Shown one piece after another: positions 1 to 7,510 of a DNA stretch of 64,000 nucleotides. The notes beneath the pieces were generated by a model that was not told where the DNA came from, did not search any database, and saw only the letters and a program-made list of their open reading frames with translations. A program made the translations under genes and the position numbers. Every line of letters begins with the position of its first letter. Within the stretch, counting starts at the first letter, position 1. Location: NCBI GenBank assembly GCA_947307015.1, contig CAMZHV010000008.1, positions 1 through 64,000 on the forward strand, read 5' to 3'. This DNA comes from an uncultured Prevotellaceae bacterium. Lineage in GTDB: Bacteria > Bacteroidota > Bacteroidia > Bacteroidales > Bacteroidaceae.

Positions 1-165
1 ATACGGCGACTTTTCCATTCCTGCAAGCTTTTCGGCAAAAAAGTTGCAAAAAAAAATTCCGCAGCGCCTGCCTCGCGCGCGTACCTTATTATATATTTAA
101 TAGGAGAAATTCATCTTTTCAGATATTTTAGAGCTTCAAAAGCGTGAAAAGACAGAAATATGTTG

Positions 166-173
166 TACATTTG
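166..173 (+). promoter_or_regulatory. Bacteroidetes -7 box (TACATTTG) upstream of mnmA
   Basis: TAnnTTTG match 24 bp before the mnmA start. Confidence 0.6.
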
Positions 174-196
174 CACCGCAAAAATAACGATATGTC

Positions 197-1333
197 ATGA
201 GAGATTTACGAGGCAAGAAAGTGGCAGCTCTCCTCTCGGGAGGCGTGGATAGCTCTGTAGCCGTGGCTTTGCTCGTGGAGCACGGCATACGACCCGACTT
301 GTGGTACATACAGATCGGCCCAGACCGAGACACGACGGATTTTACCTGCTCCATCGAGGAGGATCTGGAGATGGCTCGTGCCGTGGCCTACAAATACCGG
401 CTGCCGCTCGAAGTCATCGACCTGCACAAAGATTATTGGGAGAAGGTTGTCGACTACACGATCTCGCAGGTGCGGCAGGGCTTGACGCCGAACCCTGATG
501 TGATGTGCAACCGCTTGATCAAGTTCGGCGTCTTCGACGAACGTGTGGGTAAGGACTACGACATCATCGCTACGGGTCACTACGCCACCACCGAGGAAGA
601 GGAAGTACAAGAAATGGTAAATGGTAAATGGTCAAGCCGTCAATTAACTTGGCTCTGCACCAGCCCCGACCCTGTGAAGGATCAGACGGACTTCCTGGCG
701 CAGCTGCAGCCGTGGCAGCTACAGAAAGCTTGCTTCCCCATCGGCCATCTGCCTAAGAATGAGGTACGTGCCATCGCAGAGCGTGAACACCTCAGCGCTG
801 CCCATCGTAAGGATAGCCAAGGCATCTGCTTCCTCGGCAAGATAGACTACAACGACTACATCCGCAAATACCTCGGCGAGAAGCCCGGACAGGTCATCGA
901 CCGCGCCACAGGCAAGGTGCTGGGTTTGCACCGTGGCCTTTGGTTCCACACCATAGGGCAGCGCAAGGGTCTCGGCTTCGGCGGCGGGCCGTGGTATGTC
1001 ATCGAGAAAGATATGGAGCGTAACATCCTATGGGTGGCCAATGGCTTCGATACCAAGGAGCAGTATTCGGACCATTTCCTCGTGGCGGCACCGCACTGGC
1101 TGACGAGGACACCCTTTGGTGAGGGGGATAGGGTAGGGGAGAGCCTGTCGATGAGTTTGAAGATACGGCATACGCCCGACTTCTGTGCTGCCACCGTCAC
1201 GCTTTTGCCCGACGGTCGCCTCGACATCCGCACTGCCCATCCCTTGCAGGGCGTAGCCCCCGGTCAGTTCTGCGTGCTCTATGACAATGAGCACCACCGC
1301 TGCTACGGCTCCGGCGAGATACGATTGGCCTGA
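197..1333 (+). CDS. mnmA: tRNA-specific 2-thiouridylase MnmA
   Basis: N-terminal ALLSGGVDSSVAVALL PP-loop; NPDVMCNRLIKFG; TGHYA; DPVKDQTDFL; DSQGICFLGKIDY. Confidence 0.93.
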   Translation: MRDLRGKKVAALLSGGVDSSVAVALLVEHGIRPDLWYIQIGPDRDTTDFTCSIEEDLEMARAVAYKYRLPLEVIDLHKDYWEKVVDYTISQVRQGLTPNPDVMCNRLIKFGVFDERVGKDYDIIATGHYATTEEEEVQEMVNGKWSSRQLTWLCTSPDPVKDQTDFLAQLQPWQLQKACFPIGHLPKNEVRAIAEREHLSAAHRKDSQGICFLGKIDYNDYIRKYLGEKPGQVIDRATGKVLGLHRGLWFHTIGQRKGLGFGGGPWYVIEKDMERNILWVANGFDTKEQYSDHFLVAAPHWLTRTPFGEGDRVGESLSMSLKIRHTPDFCAATVTLLPDGRLDIRTAHPLQGVAPGQFCVLYDNEHHRCYGSGEIRLA

Positions 1334-1381
1334 CACCCTTGGGTGTATCACCAAAAACGCCTAAGGGTTTCGGCAAAATGT

Positions 1382-1409
1382 CCTATGGGTTTTGGCCAAA
1401 ACCCATAGG
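1382..1409. repeat. Perfect 28-bp palindrome cctatgggttttggccaaaacccatagg
   Basis: Read directly; 3' of mnmA. Confidence 0.85.
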
Positions 1410-1446
1410 CGTGCAGACAGGGACCCTTCCCCCTGCAAAAAAATAT

Positions 1447-1509
1447 TTTTGTTCAAAACAGACTACAGACTACAGCCGCGCTGTAGTCTGTAGTCTGTTT
1501 TGAACAAAA
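1447..1509. terminator. Perfect 30-bp inverted repeat with 3-nt loop between convergent genes; probable bidirectional terminator
   Basis: ttttgttcaaaacagactacagactacagc-cgc-gctgtagtctgtagtctgttttgaacaaaa; lies between mnmA (+) and the 61-aa peptide gene (-). Confidence 0.75.
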
Positions 1510-1518
1510 TTTATTTTC

Positions 1519-1704
1519 TTATTCGAACAAGTCTCCGCCGAAGAGATCACCTTTGACATCAGCTTCGGTGGGTGTTTCGCCATCGCCAATTTCAATAACA
1601 TCATCGCTACCATTAACGTTAATGCTGGTGATGCTGGCGGCGAGCATTTGTGTCGCAACCATGTGCGTCACATCCATTGCGGGAGAAATATATACCTTTT
1701 TCAT
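1519..1704 (-). CDS. Small (61 aa) conserved-leader peptide MKKVYISPAMDVTHMVATQMLA..., paralogue of 7210-7389
   Basis: Same N-terminus and ETPTEADVKGD tail as the second small ORF; each lies directly downstream of a giant secreted protein. Confidence 0.75.
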   Translation of the reverse strand: MKKVYISPAMDVTHMVATQMLAASITSINVNGSDDVIEIGDGETPTEADVKGDLFGGDLFE

Positions 1705-1821
1705 AGTCTTTTGAAGAACATAAATTTTACTTAAATCTAAACTTAAATCTTTCCTCCCCCGCCCTCAACTCCCCTCGCCCACGGGAGAGGGGCTGGGGGT
1801 GAGGCTGGGCGGGGTGGGTCT

Positions 1822-4800
1822 TTACTTCACCAGGACTTTCTTGCCGTTGACGATATAGATGCCCTTCTGAGCCTTGTTCACACGCTGACCGGCGATGTTG
1901 TAGATCACCTCATTGTCCATTGTCATTTGTCCATTGTCAATGGCTTCGATGCCAGTCTCAAGACCGTCGATGTAGAGCTTGACTTCGCCTACACCATTGG
2001 TCTTATCCTTGATATATGCGCGGAAGGCCTTCATGCTGGTAGTACCTTTGCTCTTGTAAATAGCGCCATTGCCAATGAAGTAGTCATTCTCTGCAACGGT
2101 CATTGGAGCATACGTACCCACGAAGTCGAAGTTCGTGCCAGTAACCACAGCTTCGCTGCTATTGAACATCACGTCGCCGAAGGTCTTAGCGTCTGTAGAA
2201 GCAGTAGCCTCGCCAATCAGCACGGGCACGTTAGCCTCGATGGTGTTGTCATCCTTCGTGTTGAAGTTGATGGTTGCTTTGTCAGGATCTTCGCTATTCT
2301 CAGAGTAGGTATATACCTTAGCGTTCTCGCCGAAGACAACTGCTACCTGATCAGCAGTGAGGTCGAACGGCAGACAAACCGTGTTGAAGCCATCAACAAC
2401 CTTGCGGGTCAGGGCGATGGCTTCGTAGAAGGTGCGGTTGATGGGCTCGAAAGTCGCACCTTCATTCAGAGCAAGTGTAGCAGATTCGGCTTTAACGAGG
2501 CTGACATCAGTGAGATGAGCATTACCATTCTGCTCAATGCTCAGGGTGTAATTGCCGGCTTCGCTAGTGGTGAAATAAGCCTTGGCTGTAACGAAATAGG
2601 TGTTACCTTCAGCAGCTGCGAACTCTGTTACGGGCAGACCTTCATTATCGCCGTTGACTACGCTAGCCTTCATCCAGTTCTGCCAGTCGCCGCCGTTCCT
2701 ACGATATTTGAAAGTTAGTTCGTAGGACTGGTTCTTGGCAAGAGGCATTGTGTAAACACCTTCATTACCATACTGCCATGCACCATTAGTGTTGTAGTAC
2801 CAAGCCGTCGTCGTTCCATCAGCAACGCCATTAGCTTCGGCTGTGAGACCCGTAATCTGCTGGCCCCAGCCGTTGTTGCTGCGGCTCCATCCCTGCGGAT
2901 TAGTTCCATTCGCAATAGCAAAATCACCATTGTAGATGGCATCCATGTCACCGTCATTAGCGGTCCAAGTGGCATCATTAAGAGCTTCAGTTGCAGCTGC
3001 AACATCAGTCTTAAAGTTTGTCAGTTCAGCCGTCTGGTTGATGGCCTTGGCAGCAGCGAGAGCCTCAAGGGCTGCTACATTATTATACGGTGCATACTGA
3101 CTATTCTCGAAGCCGAGTGTTTTAGCCTCGGCTGCTTCAATGGCGCCGTTGAGGGCCGCGTATTCAGTAGCGCCTGCATAAACGTCGTTGTTCAGTTCAA
3201 GACGCACGAGGCGGAAACGGTTGAAGGAAATCCACTGCTGATATTCCGTTGAAGTGGCAGCAATGGTGAGCGTGACAGGATGTCCATCGCTTTCGAATTC
3301 CAAAGAAACGTCATCCCAGCCATGACCGAACACGCCCTGATCTACGCCACTGCCATTCTTGGGAAGATCTACAGCATTCTCTCCGACAGAGAGTGTATAG
3401 CTTGTCAAAGCCTCAGAACCACGAGCGGTCACCGTCAAGAGATACTTACCAGCAGGAATCTCTATGCTACGTGACATAGTGATATTAACGCCGGCACTAG
3501 TTGACCAGCCGCCGTCATAATATTTGCCAGAAAGATTGCCAGCAGCATCTGTATATTTCTCCCAATCTCTGCTGTCGGTACCGATACCGCCAGTCCAACC
3601 AGTATTCGTGTCAGGATCTGCACCAGCTATTGCGTCTGCGCAGTCAACAGCTCCTTCAACCTTCTCAGCCATTGCATGGCTCTCGTAGTAGGCACGGATG
3701 GCAATTTTCATGGCTGCTGTTCTTGCACTTGCGTCAGCAGCATTGACAACCTCACCCTCACCAAAATAAGCATCACCAATTGCGGTGTATTTTTCTGTCG
3801 TAGCATAAATCAACTCTGGCACACCAGCGTTCCAAAGGTTTGCAAGACCATCGTATGCATCCTTGGCAGCGGTGAAAGTTGCGGTGGCCTCTTGCAATGC
3901 AGTAGTAGCTTCCTCATAGCCAGCAGCTGTCGTGGGTTCTGTCTTTTCAATTTCGGTTTGTAGAGCGGTACGCTCTTCGCCTGTGACACTGGCATATTCA
4001 GTGTTATCAATAGCATCTTCGGCTGCAGCCTTGGCTTCCTCCCAAAGTTGCTTTACGCCATCAAGCAAGGAAGCCCAGGCCAACTTCACGTGGCTGACAT
4101 AAAGGGCGGGAGTGACATCTGCAGATGGGTTGTTGTCGCCAGTACCATAACCGAAACTGATAGTCAGGGGTGCGGGTTCTTCCAATGTTACGTTAATCGT
4201 GTGAGTTGTCCAGCCACTCTTTGCTTGCATCCACTCCGTAGTTGAAGAGTAATTCTTTGTCCCACCAACCTCTACAAAGTTGTAATCAGCGTAGGTTAAA
4301 TTGGAAGTGTTGCCGTTGACATTCTCAACATCGTAGGTCAAGGTATAGACACCAGCGGGCAGGGCTACTGTAGTCTGGTTGTAGGAAGCATAGTTACCAC
4401 TCCAACGAGCTTCAAAGCCAAGGCAGTACTCTGTGGCGAGGTGAGTATCATCAACTGTGGCAGCAGAGAAACGAACATTGTAAGTACCAATCAGACCGTT
4501 GCCCTTATCATTGAATCCACTTGTGCTTGCTACAGTCCAACCATCCAGAGAAGCCAGGTCGGCGTCAGCCAAGGCAAGGGTCGCGTCTCCACCATTGGTG
4601 ATATGGCTGGCCATAGCGGTCTCCACGGCTGTATTCAGCGTGGCAGCTGCAGCGTTCACTTCGTCCTGAGTGGCGTTCTCATCATTATAAACAGCTTGAG
4701 CTGTTGTGATAGCCGTAGTGAGATCAGTGTTGTTTATACGAGAGTTTACGCTCTGTGCAGCTGCGATGGCAGTTTCTAGCACATCCCTAACGACAACGGC

Positions 4801-5472
4801 GGTAAACTCAATCTTCACGCATTCAATAAAGAGCATAGGGTTGGCACCCGAACCACTTCCTGTAGACTGATAGCCAATGCGGATCTGACCTTCGGTATCA
4901 TCAGTCAAGGTGAAAGTTACGGTCTGGTTGGCCCATTGACCGACTGTGGGATTCACGGCAACTGTCTGGTTTGTTCCGCTTGTGGGAAAGAAACCTGTAT
5001 AAGTGGTATTAGACTGTGTACCGCTCTGATTGTACATCGGAACGGTGATGGTATATTTACCTGCAGCCAGCGTGACGGTCTGATAGTAGTAACCACCACA
5101 GCCCCATACGCCGAAGAAGCCAAAGCAATTGCCTGTTGCTTCGCCAGCGGGGTTGGTAGCGGGAGCAGCCTTGCTGTTACCCTTGAGCTGAGTAGAAGAG
5201 CCATAACTAAAGATGCCTCCAGCCATACCAGAATTGGGGTAAGAGGCGTTGCTGTTATCACCAGCCGTTACCACCGATGTCCAGCCAGTGACAGTCTGGA
5301 AACCATAGGGAGAACCATCCTTACCATAACCATATAGATAGGTGGACGTAAGTGGTTCATCCTGTGAGAAGTCGGCATTCGTCAGATACGTGCTCGTCAC
5401 GTCTGTCTGTGCCCATGCCCCAACACTGAAACAGGCCAGTGCAGCGGCCAAGAAGAGTTTGATTTTCTTCAT
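1822..5472 (-). CDS. Large secreted surface protein with signal peptide, FIVAR-like helical segments, carbohydrate-binding-like domains and C-terminal sorting-type tail
   Basis: Signal peptide MKKIKLFLAAALACFSVGAWAQ (start trimmed to 5472); C-terminus IYNIAGQRVNKAQKGIYIVNGKKVLVK; C-terminal region paralogous to the 7511-12058 protein. Confidence 0.8.
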   Translation of the reverse strand: MKKIKLFLAAALACFSVGAWAQTDVTSTYLTNADFSQDEPLTSTYLYGYGKDGSPYGFQTVTGWTSVVTAGDNSNASYPNSGMAGGIFSYGSSTQLKGNSKAAPATNPAGEATGNCFGFFGVWGCGGYYYQTVTLAAGKYTITVPMYNQSGTQSNTTYTGFFPTSGTNQTVAVNPTVGQWANQTVTFTLTDDTEGQIRIGYQSTGSGSGANPMLFIECVKIEFTAVVVRDVLETAIAAAQSVNSRINNTDLTTAITTAQAVYNDENATQDEVNAAAATLNTAVETAMASHITNGGDATLALADADLASLDGWTVASTSGFNDKGNGLIGTYNVRFSAATVDDTHLATEYCLGFEARWSGNYASYNQTTVALPAGVYTLTYDVENVNGNTSNLTYADYNFVEVGGTKNYSSTTEWMQAKSGWTTHTINVTLEEPAPLTISFGYGTGDNNPSADVTPALYVSHVKLAWASLLDGVKQLWEEAKAAAEDAIDNTEYASVTGEERTALQTEIEKTEPTTAAGYEEATTALQEATATFTAAKDAYDGLANLWNAGVPELIYATTEKYTAIGDAYFGEGEVVNAADASARTAAMKIAIRAYYESHAMAEKVEGAVDCADAIAGADPDTNTGWTGGIGTDSRDWEKYTDAAGNLSGKYYDGGWSTSAGVNITMSRSIEIPAGKYLLTVTARGSEALTSYTLSVGENAVDLPKNGSGVDQGVFGHGWDDVSLEFESDGHPVTLTIAATSTEYQQWISFNRFRLVRLELNNDVYAGATEYAALNGAIEAAEAKTLGFENSQYAPYNNVAALEALAAAKAINQTAELTNFKTDVAAATEALNDATWTANDGDMDAIYNGDFAIANGTNPQGWSRSNNGWGQQITGLTAEANGVADGTTTAWYYNTNGAWQYGNEGVYTMPLAKNQSYELTFKYRRNGGDWQNWMKASVVNGDNEGLPVTEFAAAEGNTYFVTAKAYFTTSEAGNYTLSIEQNGNAHLTDVSLVKAESATLALNEGATFEPINRTFYEAIALTRKVVDGFNTVCLPFDLTADQVAVVFGENAKVYTYSENSEDPDKATINFNTKDDNTIEANVPVLIGEATASTDAKTFGDVMFNSSEAVVTGTNFDFVGTYAPMTVAENDYFIGNGAIYKSKGTTSMKAFRAYIKDKTNGVGEVKLYIDGLETGIEAIDNGQMTMDNEVIYNIAGQRVNKAQKGIYIVNGKKVLVK

Positions 5473-5547
5473 TTTGTTTTGTTTGTTAGTTAATATTATA
5501 TGAACGATATATCTATGATTGAGTGTGATATGCACACTTTGCGAGGG

Positions 5548-5555
5548 CAAAGATA
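5548..5555 (-). promoter_or_regulatory. -7 box TATCTTTG upstream of the giant secreted protein
   Basis: caaagata on +, 76 bp before the trimmed start. Confidence 0.55.
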
Positions 5556-5639
5556 CGGATAATATCTTGGCTACTAAATTCTTTTGTTGTTAATTCTCGT
5601 TAAAGACCGTTCTTTTGTGAGGAATTGCTGTAAAAATCG

Positions 5640-5647
5640 TATCTTTG
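5640..5647 (+). promoter_or_regulatory. -7 box TATCTTTG upstream of the RAYT-like gene
   Basis: TAnnTTTG match; overlaps the first ATG of the ORF-track entry, favouring the ATG at 5672. Confidence 0.6.
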
Positions 5648-5671
5648 CACAACAAAACGAAAGAAAAAAAG

Positions 5672-7123
5672 ATGAACGACCAACACCAACGTGCCCTATG
5701 GCACGACTACCGCGAGCCCGGCATCTACATGATCACCCTCGTAGCAGAGCGGCGCGGAACGCCCTTCGGACATCTGGAGCAGACGGAAGGCGATGGGCGG
5801 ACGATAGTGAGGCTCACGACCTTAGGGCAGGCCGTGGAACGCCAGCTGCACGAGCTGCCGCAGCATGCCGAGGGGCTGGCAGTGCTGCGCGCCGTGGTCA
5901 TGCCCGACCACATCCATGTCGTCGTGCAGGTGCAGAAGCCCCTGAAGCGGCACCTCGGCGTGCTCGTGAAGGGCTTCAAGTACGGCACCACGGTAGCCTA
6001 CCTCCGCGAGCTCGATGCCCGCTACGGCGGCACGCACCGCGTTCAGGGCTCACGCCCCTCACAGCAGCAACGCCAGCAGGAGAGCTCGACGGACAAACCG
6101 TCGACCACACAACCCCCTGCCATCAAGGAACCCCTGCCCACCTCCTCCCCCTCATCACCCATCACCCCCACCCCGTCCTCATCACCCATCATCCCCTCTC
6201 CGTCCTCATCACCCATCAGCCCCTCCATGTCCTCATCACCCATCACCCCCGTCCCGTCCTCATCACCCATCACCCCCGTCCCGTCCTCATCACCCATCAT
6301 CCCCACCCCGTCCTCCGTGGGTCCTGTGGGTCACGGTTCGTCCGCGACCACCTCTGCGACCTCCTCTGCGGCCTCCCTCGCCCCGCGCCTTGTCCCGCCC
6401 CTTTGGGCTAATGGCTACAACGACCGGATCCTCATGGGCCGCGGCCAGCTCTCCCGCATGCTGCATTACGTCAGCGACAACCCGCGGCGCGGGTGGATCA
6501 AGCGCCAGCACCGCGACCTCTTCTATAACAAGCAGATGCTGCGCATCCCCCTGACCATCGATCAAGCCCGCTGGCTGCTGCGCGAGGCACGCCGTTTGGG
6601 CGCGATGCAAGAGCTGCGGGGCGTGCTCCTCGTGGAGCAGCATTGCAGCGGCGACGAGTGGCAGCCCTTCCCTTGGTGGCAGCCCGGCATCCACGCCGCA
6701 GCGCATGCCGAGCTCCGCGCCGCCCTATATATGAAGATGGTGGGCAACCCGTTCCTGCTCGACGAAGCCCCCTTGGTGCCCGTCCGCATCTCCCGCAGCA
6801 CCACGCCGGGAGCCCTGGCACAGGAGAAGGCATCGCTGCTGGAGCGCTGCGAACGCGAAGGCGCCGTCATCATCACCCCCGCCGTGAGCCTGGGTGAGGA
6901 GGCGGTGATGCAAGCCACCCTCGATGCCGGCTATCGCGTCATCCGCCCTCAGGCCTCAGCCATGAGCGACCTATGGGCACCGCCGGAAGCCCTGCTTCAG
7001 CCCACAAGCCGCGGCCAGCTCCTCTTCCTCGCACCGTGGCCAGACCGCCCGCAGGGAGAGCATCCCCACAAGGGCATCTTCGAACTGCTCAACACCCTCT
7101 GCCGCCTGCTGGCTGAGCGTTGA
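5672..7123 (+). CDS. REP-associated tyrosine transposase-like protein (RAYT / Y1_Tnp, HUH) with low-complexity SP-rich insert and C-terminal extension
   Basis: VVMPDHIHVVVQV (HUH), later LVKGFKYGTTVAYLREL, and WANGYNDRILMGRGQLSRMLHYVSDNPRR typical of RAYT-like proteins. Confidence 0.8.
   Translation: MNDQHQRALWHDYREPGIYMITLVAERRGTPFGHLEQTEGDGRTIVRLTTLGQAVERQLHELPQHAEGLAVLRAVVMPDHIHVVVQVQKPLKRHLGVLVKGFKYGTTVAYLRELDARYGGTHRVQGSRPSQQQRQQESSTDKPSTTQPPAIKEPLPTSSPSSPITPTPSSSPIIPSPSSSPISPSMSSSPITPVPSSSPITPVPSSSPIIPTPSSVGPVGHGSSATTSATSSAASLAPRLVPPLWANGYNDRILMGRGQLSRMLHYVSDNPRRGWIKRQHRDLFYNKQMLRIPLTIDQARWLLREARRLGAMQELRGVLLVEQHCSGDEWQPFPWWQPGIHAAAHAELRAALYMKMVGNPFLLDEAPLVPVRISRSTTPGALAQEKASLLERCEREGAVIITPAVSLGEEAVMQATLDAGYRVIRPQASAMSDLWAPPEALLQPTSRGQLLFLAPWPDRPQGEHPHKGIFELLNTLCRLLAER
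6152..6313 (+). repeat. Six tandem copies of a 27-bp unit (tcatcacccatcacccccaccccgtcc) encoding SSPITPTPS-type nonapeptides
   Basis: Units at 6152, 6179, 6206, 6233, 6260, 6287. Confidence 0.95.
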
Positions 7124-7137
7124 AGCCCTCACACACA

Positions 7138-7170
7138 GAGAGCCCCGTGCAAGTGATGCACGGGGCTCTC
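7138..7170 (+). terminator. Stem-loop gagagccccgtgc-aagtgat-gcacggggctctc after the RAYT-like gene
   Basis: 13-bp perfect stem 15 bp after the stop codon. Confidence 0.75.
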
Positions 7171-7209
7171 ATCGTATTGCTGTTTACTGTCGTTCAGACA
7201 GCGAATGGA

Positions 7210-7389
7210 TTATTCGTCGAAGATGCTTTCGCCATAGAAGTTGCCTTTGACGTCGGCTTCGGAGGGCGTATCGCCAACGCCCATTCCGATACCAGAGTCA
7301 CCACCAGTGGTGAGGATGCTATTGGCGAGCATTTGAGTTGCAACCATGTAGGTCACATCCATTGCAGGAGAAATATATGTCTTTTTCAT
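7210..7389 (-). CDS. Small (~59 aa) conserved-leader peptide MKKTYISPAMDVTYMVATQMLA...
   Basis: Paralogue of 1519-1704; start trimmed to the conserved MKK. Confidence 0.75.
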   Translation of the reverse strand: MKKTYISPAMDVTYMVATQMLANSILTTGGDSGIGMGVGDTPSEADVKGNFYGESIFDE

Positions 7390-7510
7390 TTTGTTATTGA
7401 AGAACATAAATTTTACTTAAATCTAAACTTAATTCTTTCCTCCCCCGCCCTCAACTCCCCTCGCCCACGGGAGAGGGGCTGGGGGTGAGGCTGGGCAGGG
7501 TGGGTCTTTT

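Noticed and set aside
6152-6313. Possible CRISPR array
   Set aside because: Contiguous 27-bp tandem units with no spacers, in frame in a protein; a coding microsatellite-like repeat.
5584-6554. Overlapping ORFs at 5584-6411 and 6015-6554
   Set aside because: Open only because the tandem 27-bp repeat and GC-rich sequence lack stops in all frames; the RAYT frame has the conserved motifs.
7138-7170. Hairpin after the RAYT-like gene as a REP target of that enzyme
   Set aside because: It has the position and form of an ordinary terminator and no second copy was seen in the window.
7120-7488. 122-aa plus-strand ORF after the RAYT-like gene
   Set aside because: Runs through a terminator hairpin and antisense of the small-peptide gene and hairpin spacer.
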